The notes under the pieces were generated by a model that ran no database searches, was not told the origin of the DNA, and was given only the letters and a program-made list of their open reading frames with translations. A stretch of 54,635 bases of DNA from a virus: positions 1-54,635 of the IMG/VR virus record IMGVR_UViG_3300025543_000033; one strand, given 5' to 3'. A program made the translations under genes and the position numbers. Positions 1 to 7,466 of this stretch are shown in pieces; position 1 is the first letter of the stretch, and every line of letters starts with the position of its first letter.

Positions 1-27
1 AACCGACTGTGTCGGAAGGAGACTATT

Positions 28-312
28 GTGAAATATGATTCTCAATGTTGTGGTGTTGAAGCATCCGGCAGTATGACACGACAACCTAATGGTTATTATA
101 AAGGTGTTTGTTCAAGATGTTTAATCATTACGGAATTTAATGAACGACCAGAACAAAAGTATTTACCACCCGAACATCTATTACAACGACGATTAGACGA
201 TATCGACGACAAACTCGACAGAATAGAACAATTGGTTATGAAGTTTTGGGATGCCCCAGAGTTCGGGTTTGATGAAGTTCAAACCGATACCACTCATTCG
301 ATAGAAAAATAA
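28..312 (+). CDS. Small zinc-ribbon-like protein with C-terminal helix
   Basis: Not recognised. The 94-residue product has paired cysteines near the N-terminus (CC at 7-8 and CSRC around residue 30), which could bind a metal. A charged, leucine/isoleucine-rich stretch around residues 50-70 is probably a coiled coil. The start is GTG, chosen because AAGGA lies 7 bases upstream. It is the first complete gene in the window, and the tRNA-Gly gene follows 36 bases after its stop. Confidence 0.6.
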   Translation: MKYDSQCCGVEASGSMTRQPNGYYKGVCSRCLIITEFNERPEQKYLPPEHLLQRRLDDIDDKLDRIEQLVMKFWDAPEFGFDEVQTDTTHSIEK

Positions 313-348
313 TTTACATTTTCAGATTTTTACTTTATACTTATTATT

Positions 349-419
349 GCGGTTATAGAATAATGTTAGTTCGGTTGACTTCCAGTCAATAGGTTCAAGT
401 TCGATTCTTGATAACCGCT
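349..419 (+). tRNA. tRNA-Gly (anticodon TCC)
   Basis: A cloverleaf can be drawn. The acceptor GCGGTTA (349-355) pairs with TAACCGC (412-418). The D stem is GAAT/GTTC. The anticodon stem GTTGA/TCAAT holds the loop CTTCCAG with anticodon TCC at 381-383. The T stem TCAAG/CTTGA holds loop TTCGATT. No CCA is encoded. It reads GGA, one of the two common glycine codons in this AT-rich genome. Confidence 0.9.
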
Positions 420-448
420 CTAACAATTAAAACGAAAGTGGGTTACAA

Positions 449-697
449 ATGGCAAGACCAAAATACAGAAACAGATTATTAACTATTCCAAGTATGAGAA
501 AGAAATGTAATACTTGTGGTAGTATCAAAGAAGTTCAACACAGACTAATCGTCGTTCCTAAAGATGTTCCAAAAACCAAGAAGTTCAAAGATTATCTTGA
601 TATACCGAATGTAGTGATTGAAAACTATTGTTCCGTAGAATGTTCAGGCGATGAGTTTATTAATAACTATTCACCAGAGGACTTCTACCAAGAATAA
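449..697 (+). CDS. Small zinc-finger-like protein
   Basis: Function not recognised. The 82-residue basic protein has CNTCG near residue 20 and CSVEC near residue 60, a C-x2-C ... C-x3-C arrangement typical of small zinc-binding phage proteins. It begins with MARPKYR, and its stop overlaps the start of the adenine methylase gene by one base (TAATG), so the two are probably translated together. Confidence 0.55.
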   Translation: MARPKYRNRLLTIPSMRKKCNTCGSIKEVQHRLIVVPKDVPKTKKFKDYLDIPNVVIENYCSVECSGDEFINNYSPEDFYQE

Positions 698-1590
698 TGA
701 GAACACCAATCAGATACGCCGGTGGGAAGTCAAGAGCGTATGATTTCATTAGTAGTTATATTCCGTTCTGGCCAAGACCTAAAACTATCGTTAGTCCTTT
801 TATCGGTGGTGGTAGTTTGGAAGTTCGTTGGGCACACGAAATGGGAATTAATGTTGTGGGTTATGATGTGTTCAATGTATTGGTGAATTATTGGCAACAT
901 CAGTTATCTAATCCAAAAGGATTGTATGATATACTGAAAGGATTAGAACCTACGAAAGAACAATATGATGAGATTAAAGATATCTTATTACATTGGGATA
1001 AGGTTCAAGAGTTATTTAAAAATTGGAAGACCGACCATTACGACAGAGAGTCAAGAGAATTAGATGACTTGTTGGGTGCAGCATATTATTGGTTTAATCA
1101 TAACTTGTCATATGGCCCAATGTTCTTAGGTTGGTTTAGTTCTATCTTTATGAAGAAAGAATCATTGTATCAGAATAGTATAGAACGAGTAAGAGATTTT
1201 AATGTACCGAACTTAGAAGTAAATTGCGGGTCATTTGATGAAACGATTGTAGCCCACACAAATGACTTTCTCTATTGTGACCCGCCTTACTTTATGGAGA
1301 AGTCCGAAGACAATAAAATGTTTAAGGCCATTTATCCTAATAGCAACTTTGCGGTACATCACAATCATTTTGACCACGAGAAACTAAGAGACTTACTACA
1401 TAGTCATAAAGGTCAATTTATTCTCAGCTATAATGATTGTGAGTGGGTTAGAGAAAATTATAAAGGCTTCGAGTTTAAAACACCAGAGTGGAATTATAGT
1501 TTCCAAGCAGGTGAAACAAGAATTGGAAAGAATAGACAAGACGGGAATCTAAAAAAAGATTCGCATGAAATACTTATAATAAAGTTATGA
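697..1590 (+). CDS. D12-class DNA adenine N6-methyltransferase (Dam-like)
   Basis: Transfers a methyl group from S-adenosylmethionine to adenine N6 in DNA. Family signs are the N-terminal RYAGGKSR (residues 5-12), the SAM-binding FIGGGS (around 35-40) and the catalytic DPPYF (around 199-203), in the order expected for MboI/Dam-type D12 enzymes. The length of 297 residues is normal. It overlaps the carbamoyltransferase gene by four bases (ATGA). The window itself seems to lack GATC, the usual Dam site, so the target may differ or the enzyme may serve as protection; this is inference. Confidence 0.9.
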   Translation: MRTPIRYAGGKSRAYDFISSYIPFWPRPKTIVSPFIGGGSLEVRWAHEMGINVVGYDVFNVLVNYWQHQLSNPKGLYDILKGLEPTKEQYDEIKDILLHWDKVQELFKNWKTDHYDRESRELDDLLGAAYYWFNHNLSYGPMFLGWFSSIFMKKESLYQNSIERVRDFNVPNLEVNCGSFDETIVAHTNDFLYCDPPYFMEKSEDNKMFKAIYPNSNFAVHHNHFDHEKLRDLLHSHKGQFILSYNDCEWVRENYKGFEFKTPEWNYSFQAGETRIGKNRQDGNLKKDSHEILIIKL

Positions 1591-3059
1591 AAATATTAGG
1601 AATAAACGCACTTAACCACGACGCAGCAATAACACTTATTGAAGATAATAAGATATTGTTTGCTGGTCACGCTGAACGATATAGTGGTATCAAGAACGAC
1701 CCCAACTTAAACTTGGATATGTTTTGTGATATGTGGGACTTTGGAGTACCTAAGCGTGTAGTTTGGTTTGAACGACCAATGATTAAGAAACTCAGACAAC
1801 TACGAGCAGGACAATACTCAGAAGTGTTTAGTCGTCAGAACTCACCACAACGACACTTAAACGAAATAGTCAAACCAGTATTGACCAAAGGATTACAGAT
1901 TGATGAATATGTAGACCATCACTTGTCACACGCAAGTTCTACATACTTTACTTCACCTTATGATGAAAGTGCCGTTGTAGTGATTGATGCCATTGGTGAG
2001 TTCGATACAATATCTATATGGTATGCTAATGGTGGTAAACTAACTAAACGATATAGTCAAACTTATCCGAATAGTATTGGATTGTGGTATAGTGCGATTA
2101 CACAACGACTTGGACTAAAACCACAAGAGGACGAATACATACTTATGGGTATGGCAGCTTGGGGACAAGAGAACAAAGAACTACAATCAGAACTAAGAGA
2201 GTTGTTAAAACAAAATCTACATAGGGGTTGTTTAGATTGGGATTCAGAAGTATATCCAGACGACAATACTGAACAATGGAAGTTTGATGTAGCACACAAT
2301 ACACAAGTAGTATGTGAAGAACTGATATTAGATATATTTAGTAAACTACCTTTGTTGGTTCCAGAAACCACTAATGTTTGTTATAGTGGTGGTGTCGCAT
2401 TGAATTGTGTAGCCAATAGTTTGGTTGTTGAGAAGTATCCTAATTTATGGATACTACCTAATCCAGGTGACGCTGGTTCATCATTAGGTTGTGCAGCATA
2501 TATCAACAAACAACACTTAGACTTTGATACACCTTTTTTGGGATACAACATCAAAGGTGAGTATCCGGTTAAACCAGTATTGAAAGAATTATTAAGTGGT
2601 AACATAGTTGGTGTTGCCAATGGTAGAGCAGAATATGGGCCTCGTGCATTAGGTAATCGTTCATTGTTAGCAGACCCACGAGGTAACTTTGTAAAAGACA
2701 AGATGAACGAGATTAAGAATAGACAAAAGTTCAGACCTTTCGCACCATCAGTATTGGAAGAACACGCACACGAGATATTTGATATGCCTACCAAGAAGTC
2801 TCAGTTTATGCAATATGTAGCACCTTGTAAGTATCCAGATAAGTATCCAGCGATATGTCATATCGATAATACATCACGAGTTCAAACTGTGAGTGAGAAA
2901 GATAATCCAGGTTATTACAAATTGATTAAAGAGTTTTACAAGAAGACAGGTTGTCCAATGGTATTGAATACAAGTCTTAACATCAAAGGTCAACCAATCG
3001 TCAATGATGAAAATGACGCAAAAGAATTTACAAACAAATATGGAGTTAAAGTATTTTGA
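1587..3059 (+). CDS. Carbamoyltransferase (NodU/CmcH/TobZ family)
   Basis: Enzymes of this family make carbamoyl-adenylate from carbamoyl phosphate and ATP in a Kae1-like domain and pass the carbamoyl group to a hydroxyl. Visible are GINALNHDAA at residues 5-14, the HHLSHA metal/ATP motif near 112, GEFDT near 137, GGVALN near 267, EYGPRALGNRS near 350 and the C-terminal LNTSLN followed by GQPIVN. At 490 residues it is somewhat shorter than nodulation-type relatives (about 550-600) but covers both domains. The acceptor is unknown; a modified nucleotide or a surface sugar are both possible. It sits between the methylase and a UDP-sugar dehydrogenase. Confidence 0.9.
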   Translation: MKILGINALNHDAAITLIEDNKILFAGHAERYSGIKNDPNLNLDMFCDMWDFGVPKRVVWFERPMIKKLRQLRAGQYSEVFSRQNSPQRHLNEIVKPVLTKGLQIDEYVDHHLSHASSTYFTSPYDESAVVVIDAIGEFDTISIWYANGGKLTKRYSQTYPNSIGLWYSAITQRLGLKPQEDEYILMGMAAWGQENKELQSELRELLKQNLHRGCLDWDSEVYPDDNTEQWKFDVAHNTQVVCEELILDIFSKLPLLVPETTNVCYSGGVALNCVANSLVVEKYPNLWILPNPGDAGSSLGCAAYINKQHLDFDTPFLGYNIKGEYPVKPVLKELLSGNIVGVANGRAEYGPRALGNRSLLADPRGNFVKDKMNEIKNRQKFRPFAPSVLEEHAHEIFDMPTKKSQFMQYVAPCKYPDKYPAICHIDNTSRVQTVSEKDNPGYYKLIKEFYKKTGCPMVLNTSLNIKGQPIVNDENDAKEFTNKYGVKVF

Positions 3060-3886
3060 TGAATATAGGAATTATAGGACAAGGTTATGTCGGAACCGCA
3101 ATTAAACTTGGTTTTGAAAATCACTACAATGTATTGACTTATGATAAGTTTGATTTAGCAAAATCAACACATAGTAAGATATCAGATTTAGTAGAAGAAA
3201 CTAAAGTTATATTCGTTTGTGTTCCTACACCAATGAGAAAAGACGGAACTTGTTATACAGGTATTGTAGAAGAAGTTATCCGTGAGATTAACGAAACAGC
3301 AGATGACCACATCATTGTGATTAAGTCAACTATTCCACCAGGCACTACTGATAGAATTAACAAAGAGTATACTCACTCTACCGTGATATTCAATCCAGAG
3401 TTCTTAACGGAACAAAACTTCTTGGAAGATTTTAAAAATCAAAAAAGAATTATCTTGGGTGGTGATAGAAAAGGAACTAATCAACTTAGACAAATATATT
3501 CTAAGGTGTTTCCTAATGCTACAATCGTAAAGACAGGTGCTAAACACGCTGAAATGGTAAAGTATTTTACCAATTGTTTCTTGGCAACCAAAGTATCGTT
3601 TGCTAACGAAATGTATAATGTGTGTCAACAATTAGATTTAGATTACGACAAGGTTGTAGAGTATGCAATCTATGACGAAAGATTAGGTAAGTCCCATTGG
3701 GCAGTTCCAGGTCCCGACGGAGACTTTGGATATGGTGGACATTGTTTTCCAAAAGACTTATCAGCAATCATTAATTCATTTGAAACCTATGGATTATTAG
3801 AAGCAGTAGAAGAAGTAAATAACCAAGTTCGCAACAATAGAGATTGGGAACATATGGTTGGTAGAGCAGTATTGGAGGACGAATAA
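3059..3886 (+). CDS. UDP-glucose/GDP-mannose dehydrogenase family protein, short form
   Basis: Oxidises a nucleotide-sugar C6 hydroxyl to the acid using NAD+. The N-terminal Rossmann motif GQGYVG is at residues 7-12, KSTIPPGT lies around 95, and the central helix region EMVKYFTNCFLATK around 163 is conserved. GGHCFPKD places the catalytic cysteine near residue 229. With 275 residues it lacks the C-terminal UDP-binding domain of the usual roughly 430-residue enzymes, so it is a short phage-type variant. ATG at 3059 was chosen (TGATG overlap with the upstream stop) over TTG at 3056. Confidence 0.85.
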   Translation: MNIGIIGQGYVGTAIKLGFENHYNVLTYDKFDLAKSTHSKISDLVEETKVIFVCVPTPMRKDGTCYTGIVEEVIREINETADDHIIVIKSTIPPGTTDRINKEYTHSTVIFNPEFLTEQNFLEDFKNQKRIILGGDRKGTNQLRQIYSKVFPNATIVKTGAKHAEMVKYFTNCFLATKVSFANEMYNVCQQLDLDYDKVVEYAIYDERLGKSHWAVPGPDGDFGYGGHCFPKDLSAIINSFETYGLLEAVEEVNNQVRNNRDWEHMVGRAVLEDE

Positions 3887-4164
3887 TGGCAGAAAAGAAA
3901 AGATATTTAATCGAGATAACTTATCACGAAACAAAGAAAGTAGAAGAAGTTGTATTGGAAACTGATGACTTAGCGTGGTCAATGAAACAATATCAAAGAA
4001 ATCGTCAACCATTTCAATGGGAGATGAAAGAGGAAAACTTACCATTGTCTTTAAGTCACAAGATGGGTAAACCATTTCCAACCGAAGAATCAGATGGACA
4101 ATTAGAAATTCCATTTCCAACTGATTGTTGTGGGATGCCAGAATATTGTAGTTGTTGTGATTAA
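3886..4164 (+). CDS. Hypothetical protein with cysteine-rich tail
   Basis: Not recognised. The 92-residue product begins with a beta-like KRYLIEITYHE stretch and ends in DCCGMPEYCSCCD, with five cysteines in the last 13 residues, suggesting a metal site or disulfide cluster. It overlaps the dehydrogenase gene by one base (TAATG) and is the last gene of this block. A promoter follows within ten bases of the stop. Confidence 0.55.
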   Translation: MAEKKRYLIEITYHETKKVEEVVLETDDLAWSMKQYQRNRQPFQWEMKEENLPLSLSHKMGKPFPTEESDGQLEIPFPTDCCGMPEYCSCCD

Positions 4165-4173
4165 AAAAAGTTC

Positions 4174-4202
4174 TTGACTTTTATATTTATTTTTCGTATG
4201 TT
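4174..4202 (+). promoter_or_regulatory. Sigma70-type promoter before the tRNA cluster
   Basis: TTGACT at 4174-4179, a 17-base spacer and TATGTT at 4197-4202, with an A-tract just upstream. The spacer also holds TATATTTA (4182-4189), the motif seen before late genes, so this site may be used in both phases. It would drive tRNA-Thr and tRNA-Ala. Confidence 0.6.
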
Positions 4203-4248
4203 ATAAATCGATACCTAAAATGTATGAGAAAGGACATACGATAGGATT

Positions 4249-4321
4249 GCTTCCATAGCACAATTGGCAGTGCATTTGATTTGTAATCAAAAGGTTACTG
4301 GTTCGAGTCCAGTTGGGAGCT
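4249..4321 (+). tRNA. tRNA-Thr (anticodon TGT)
   Basis: Acceptor GCTTCCA/TGGGAGC with one T-G pair. The D arm is GCAC...GTGC. Anticodon stem TTTGA/TCAAA with loop TTTGTAA gives anticodon TGT. T stem ACTGG/CCAGT with loop TTCGAGT. Discriminator base T, no encoded CCA. Confidence 0.92.
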
Positions 4322-4334
4322 CAACTAATACTAT

Positions 4335-4405
4335 GGGGCGTTAGTTAAATGGGATAACACTGCCCTTGCACGGCGGAATCAGGAGTTCGACTCTCCTACG
4401 CTCCA
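4335..4405 (+). tRNA. tRNA-Ala (anticodon TGC)
   Basis: Acceptor GGGGCGT/ACGCTCC. Anticodon stem CTGCC/GGCGG with loop CTTGCAC gives anticodon TGC. T stem AGGAG/CTCCT with loop TTCGACT. It lies 13 bases after tRNA-Thr, so the two are probably cotranscribed. Confidence 0.92.
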
Positions 4406-4409
4406 CTAT

Positions 4410-4465
4410 GAGAGAGATGTTGTTTAGTCCAGTAATGTACACTTGGCAATATCCAACACTCTCTC
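4410..4465 (+). other. Long hairpin directly after tRNA-Ala
   Basis: GAGAGAG (4410-4416) pairs with CTCTCTC (4459-4465) and TGTTG (4418-4422) with CAACA (4454-4458), leaving a one-base bulge and a 31-base apical region. Inside, TTGG and CCAA can form a small T-arm-like hairpin. It is about tRNA-sized but has no convincing anticodon arm. It may be a tRNA remnant, a processing signal or a small RNA. Confidence 0.45.
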
Positions 4466-4477
4466 TCAAAAAAAGAC

Positions 4478-4506
4478 TTGACACAAATATAAAAAAAGTG
4501 TTAAAT
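4478..4506 (+). promoter_or_regulatory. Sigma70-type promoter
   Basis: TTGACA at 4478-4483, a 17-base spacer and TTAAAT at 4501-4506. An A7 tract precedes it. The predicted +1 is near 4513, giving a leader of about 38 bases that contains AAGGAGG before the ATG at 4551. Confidence 0.55.
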
Positions 4507-4550
4507 TCTGGTTATATTAATTGTTATACTTCTAAGGAGGTGAAAAGGAA

Positions 4551-4649
4551 ATGGAACTAATAACACCAGTAATGATATTAGGATTAGTTGTTTTACACGC
4601 TTTAATAATTGGAGTGATGAATTGGATGACTTTCTTATTTCATAATTAA
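4551..4649 (+). CDS. 32-residue single-pass membrane protein
   Basis: Function unknown. The product is almost entirely hydrophobic (VMILGLVVLHALIIGVMNWM in the middle), forming one membrane helix with very short ends. A strong ribosome site AAGGAGG at 4534-4540 and a second AAGG closer in support translation. It lies between a promoter and tRNA-Glu. Confidence 0.55.
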   Translation: MELITPVMILGLVVLHALIIGVMNWMTFLFHN

Positions 4650-4655
4650 TAATAT

Positions 4656-4727
4656 GCTCGGTTCGTCTAGCGGTCAGGACATCGCCCTTTCACGGCGGAA
4701 ACACGGGTTCAATCCCCGTACCGAGTA
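4656..4727 (+). tRNA. tRNA-Glu (anticodon TTC)
   Basis: Acceptor GCTCGGT/ACCGAGT with a G-T first pair. Anticodon stem TCGCC/GGCGG with loop CTTTCAC gives anticodon TTC. T stem ACGGG/CCCGT with loop TTCAATC. It begins seven bases after the stop of the small membrane-protein gene. Confidence 0.92.
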
Positions 4728-4748
4728 CTAACAACAAAAGGAGATGAT

Positions 4749-4874
4749 ATGTCTAAAATAGAAATAGAACACTTAAAGAAAGTGAATAGTTCTTTAGAAA
4801 GAACTGAAAATAAATTGAAAGAAATAGAAATAAAATTAAAAGAAATAACCAAAACATTGGAGAGAATATGTTAA
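4749..4874 (+). CDS. 41-residue coiled-coil peptide
   Basis: No known function. The sequence is lysine/glutamate-rich with leucine and isoleucine at heptad spacing (KLKEIEIKLKEITKTLERI), so a single coiled-coil helix is expected. A strong ribosome site (AAAGGAGAT) precedes ATG at 4749. The stop overlaps the GroES start by seven bases, so it probably couples translation of GroES. Confidence 0.5.
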   Translation: MSKIEIEHLKKVNSSLERTENKLKEIEIKLKEITKTLERIC

Positions 4875-5164
4875 AACCATTTGACGCAAGAGTAGTTGTT
4901 CAGAAACCTAAACGAGAAGAACAAACTGCAAGTGGAATTATATTACCGGATACCGTATCTGAACAAACACAAACTGCACAAGGTATTGTGATATCAGTTG
5001 GTCAAGGTTCAAGAAATATGACAACCGGTGAATATATGCCAATACCAATCAACGAAGGTGATACTATCGTGTATACGAAGTTTAGTGCAACAGAAATTAA
5101 TCACGAAGGCCAAGATTATTATGTTGTAGCTGAAAGAGATATCATCGCAGTAGTTGAGAAATAA
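4868..5164 (+). CDS. groES: GroES-like co-chaperonin
   Basis: The lid of the GroEL folding chamber. The protein is 98 residues long, as usual for GroES. It opens with LKPFDARVVV, has a mobile-loop region around ASGIILPD (22-29), the GQG segment near 47, the roof region and the conserved GDTIVYTKF near 66-74, and ends with ERDIIAVVE. T4 uses gp31 and other phages use their own lid to fold the major capsid protein in host GroEL; the same role is likely here. tRNA-Cys follows directly. Confidence 0.9.
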   Translation: MLKPFDARVVVQKPKREEQTASGIILPDTVSEQTQTAQGIVISVGQGSRNMTTGEYMPIPINEGDTIVYTKFSATEINHEGQDYYVVAERDIIAVVEK

Positions 5165-5165
5165 T

Positions 5166-5237
5166 GTGGTCGTGGCAGAAAAGTAATGCGTAGGATTGCA
5201 AATCCTATTTGTGTTGGTGCGAGTCCAACCGACCACT
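5166..5237 (+). tRNA. tRNA-Cys (anticodon GCA)
   Basis: Acceptor GTGGTCG/CGACCAC. Anticodon stem TAGGA/TCCTA with loop TTGCAAA gives anticodon GCA. T stem GTTGG/CCAAC with loop TGCGAGT. The D arm is weak (GCA/TGC). It starts one base after the groES stop. Confidence 0.88.
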
Positions 5238-5248
5238 CAAAAAATTAC

Positions 5249-5277
5249 TTGACATTAATAAATTAATTTTGTATATT
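5249..5277 (+). promoter_or_regulatory. Strong sigma70-type promoter
   Basis: TTGACA at 5249-5254 and TATATT at 5272-5277 with an ideal 17-base spacer. The predicted +1 is near 5284, 13 bases before the ATG at 5297, leaving room for the TTGGAGG ribosome site. Confidence 0.75.
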
Positions 5278-5296
5278 AAAAAAAATTGGAGGTTAT

Positions 5297-5422
5297 ATGA
5301 GTTTAAGATATAGAACAGAAAGATTCTTTGATAGATACAATCATCTAATGGAATTCATTAGAACGATACTTGCTATCATCACCGTTACATTACAACTTAT
5401 TATATTATCAAGATTAGTATGA
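5297..5422 (+). CDS. 41-residue membrane peptide
   Basis: Function unknown. A basic N-terminal part (RYRTERFFDRY) is followed by one membrane helix (IRTILAIITVTLQLIIL). TTGGAGG lies five to six bases before the start. The stop overlaps the next gene in ATGA. Confidence 0.55.
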   Translation: MSLRYRTERFFDRYNHLMEFIRTILAIITVTLQLIILSRLV

Positions 5423-5934
5423 TAGAGAATTGTATTAAGTGTGATAATCTAATACCAGATGAAAGAGTTCATCTTGGTTATCGTGAGTGTGTGGATTGTT
5501 CATCAGTTCAACCATATCAAGCACACGTCGTGTATCCACACAAGACAGGTGCTTATGTTCAACCCGTAACACAAGAACAAAAAGAAAACCTTAATCGTTT
5601 AGATAGACGAGCAGTCAAAACATCTAATCGTTTAGGAACATCTCGTTTGTCTGGTTATGATACATTGGTCAGAACTGATACCAAACCCGAACACAGAGAT
5701 TTACCACCACGACCAGCACCAAAATACAATCACACAAATTTTAATGATAGTTTCAAACCAACGATTAATACTTATAAGAAGAAAGGTTATATCGTAACAA
5801 TCAATTATTTGAAACAACTATTTAAGAAAAACAAAATCAATATGATTACCAAAAACAATTTAGTCAATACATTAACCACTATTCATATGATGGATAGAAA
5901 AACAAGAAAGAGATATTTGAATGGCATTACTTAG
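5419..5934 (+). CDS. Hypothetical protein with N-terminal zinc ribbon
   Basis: The family is not recognised with certainty. The first 30 residues carry CIKC and CVDC, a four-cysteine ribbon like those of DksA-type fingers. A proline-rich basic middle and a lysine-rich tail follow (around 115-171), as in a nucleic-acid-binding protein. It overlaps its neighbours on both sides, within a tightly packed run of genes from 5297 to 8681. Confidence 0.55.
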   Translation: MIENCIKCDNLIPDERVHLGYRECVDCSSVQPYQAHVVYPHKTGAYVQPVTQEQKENLNRLDRRAVKTSNRLGTSRLSGYDTLVRTDTKPEHRDLPPRPAPKYNHTNFNDSFKPTINTYKKKGYIVTINYLKQLFKKNKINMITKNNLVNTLTTIHMMDRKTRKRYLNGIT

Positions 5935-6067
5935 CACAGGAACTTTCCGAAACGGAGCAAAGAGAACTCGTCAAGGTAAAGGAAGAAGTACAAAGTTCGG
6001 AACAAAACCACAAACACATTTAGGGTCAGTTCCAAAGAAATCATTACAACGATATAAAAAGAAATGA
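5921..6067 (+). CDS. 48-residue strongly basic protein
   Basis: Function unknown. The product is rich in lysine and arginine with many glycine, serine and threonine residues, and is probably nucleic-acid-binding or unstructured. Support comes from overlap with both neighbours: its start lies inside the previous gene and it ends in ATGA with the next start at 6064. No strong ribosome site is visible, so translational coupling is likely. Confidence 0.5.
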   Translation: MALLSTGTFRNGAKRTRQGKGRSTKFGTKPQTHLGSVPKKSLQRYKKK

Positions 6068-6537
6068 AACCAAGTTATGTAGACTTTGATGAAAGCCGGT
6101 ATCATTGGAAATCTGATGTCGACTATCGTAAAAACCCACATCTATATAAAGTAGGTCGTGGACAACAAGGTGTATTGGTTTGTGAACCATACAAATCAGA
6201 ACTTCATATTCATTGGAGATTTAAAACACCAGAGATTGCTATGGAATCAGCCAGAACTATTTACAATATGTTTTTGGATTATTTAGAACAACAAGATTTT
6301 GTCGGAGCAGATATGGCTAAGAAATATCTACATATGGGATTTACGAGAGCCAGAAGATATTGGAATCATAGTAGTGGAAAGAAATGGACAAGAGAAAATG
6401 GTAAGTGGGAAGTATTACCGAAAGACCAATCGGTAGAAAGATTTAAATCAAGTTCTGATATATTTCAGAAGTATTGGAAGTTAGCACGAGAGAACGAACA
6501 ATATCGTGAAATGAAAAAGGAGTTTATGTGCCGTTAA
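6064..6537 (+). CDS. DUF4385 family protein
   Basis: The function of this family is unknown to me, but the pattern is typical: an opening of M-x-P-S-Y-x-D-F, then VDYRKNPHLYKVG, GVLVCEPYKSE, HWRFKTPEIA and VGADMAKKYLHMGFTRARRY. At 157 residues the protein is full length. The gene lies between the small basic protein and an HNH endonuclease, with which it overlaps by ten bases. Confidence 0.75.
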   Translation: MKPSYVDFDESRYHWKSDVDYRKNPHLYKVGRGQQGVLVCEPYKSELHIHWRFKTPEIAMESARTIYNMFLDYLEQQDFVGADMAKKYLHMGFTRARRYWNHSSGKKWTRENGKWEVLPKDQSVERFKSSSDIFQKYWKLARENEQYREMKKEFMCR

Positions 6538-7013
6538 GTAGGTGGTCATCACGACACAAGAAAACATTTGCCGAAAAGAAAAAGAAAGAGTGGGACGGAA
6601 ACTTTCGTTATCCACCTAAACCAGATAGTTATTATACTAAGACCAAAGGACATTGTCGTTGGTGTAGTAAAGTGATTACTAATGAAGACGGAACTATCAA
6701 TGAAAGAAAAAGTTGGCACGAAGATTGTGCTACCGACTATTTATTGATATATCACAGTGGAGAACAACGAGCCCAATTATGGAATCGTGATAAAGGACTT
6801 TGTAATCATTGTGGTAAGTTTAGTCTTAGTTGGCAAGCAGACCACATCAAACCTTTGGTAGAACAAAAGGGAGTTAAAGAAGAAGACTTAGATTGGGATT
6901 ATTATAAATTAGAAAATTTACAAACACTATGTAAGAAGTGTCATAGGAAAAAGACAAACGAAGAAGTAGTGTTAAAAGGTAAGGGTAAGATTAATTATAA
7001 AAAATGGAGATAA
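6528..7013 (+). CDS. HNH endonuclease
   Basis: Metal-dependent DNA endonuclease of 161 residues. Cysteine pairs CRWC (near 42) and CNHC (near 94) frame the core. The HNH motif reads ADHIKPL, then ...LENLQTLCKKCHRKK, with the catalytic DH near 105 and the zinc CxxC near 137. The start is GTG at 6528, after AAGGAG at 6517-6522; the ATG two bases earlier belongs to the end of the DUF4385 frame. It could be a free-standing homing endonuclease or a packaging/replication nuclease. Confidence 0.85.
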   Translation: MPLSRWSSRHKKTFAEKKKKEWDGNFRYPPKPDSYYTKTKGHCRWCSKVITNEDGTINERKSWHEDCATDYLLIYHSGEQRAQLWNRDKGLCNHCGKFSLSWQADHIKPLVEQKGVKEEDLDWDYYKLENLQTLCKKCHRKKTNEEVVLKGKGKINYKKWR

Positions 7014-7249
7014 TGATGAGAGATGAAATAATAAAAGCATCCAGACTACACTTTCAAGCTCACATTGAGAAACACAGAATCAATGTTGAGAACTTAATGA
7101 GAAATAGTCAAGGTGTTGCCGACCATCCAGATATTATGGAAACTATTGAAAAAGAAATGGTTGAAATTGAAAAGTATCATAGTTTGTTAGAAGTTCTGAA
7201 TATATACTTTGGTGGTGGTAACAAGGAGTTGTTAAATGAAAGAACTTAA
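7013..7249 (+). CDS. Small helical hypothetical protein
   Basis: Not recognised. About 78 residues, mostly helix, with many histidines and glutamates (HFQAHIEKHR). The start at 7013 (TAATG overlap with the HNH stop) or 7016 is preferred because GGAGA at 7006-7010 precedes both; ATG at 7004 is in the same frame but has no ribosome site. Confidence 0.5.
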   Translation: MMRDEIIKASRLHFQAHIEKHRINVENLMRNSQGVADHPDIMETIEKEMVEIEKYHSLLEVLNIYFGGGNKELLNERT

Positions 7250-7466
7250 AGCAACCAGGGTAGTTCCAGGTGATAGGTGGCAAATCTTAGATGACCCAGA
7301 CAATAGAATTTATACTTCGTTGACTGAGTGTTTAAATGCTATCTTCCAACAAACCGGTATGACACAATTCTATATGGACGCAAGAGCAGGAGAAGTTCAC
7401 ATAGAAGACGGAGTTCAACCAAAACCAGAAATTAAAAAATTCTCTTTATACGGAGAGGAGATATAA
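7236..7466 (+). CDS. Hypothetical protein, 76 residues
   Basis: Not recognised. It is a mixed alpha/beta sequence without clear motifs (VVPGDRWQILDD, then a helix around ECLNAIFQQ). A good ribosome site (AAGGAG) stands 8 bases before the ATG, inside the previous gene, with 14 bases of overlap. Confidence 0.5.
   Translation: MKELKATRVVPGDRWQILDDPDNRIYTSLTECLNAIFQQTGMTQFYMDARAGEVHIEDGVQPKPEIKKFSLYGEEI

Noticed and set aside
2063-2794. Minus-strand reading frames across the carbamoyltransferase gene
   Set aside because: They lie antisense to a strongly recognised gene, have no ribosome sites and encode serine/cysteine-rich sequence typical of shadow frames.
4366-4560. A 64-residue plus-strand frame overlapping tRNA-Ala and the hairpin
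   Set aside because: It reads through a tRNA gene and a promoter and has no ribosome site.
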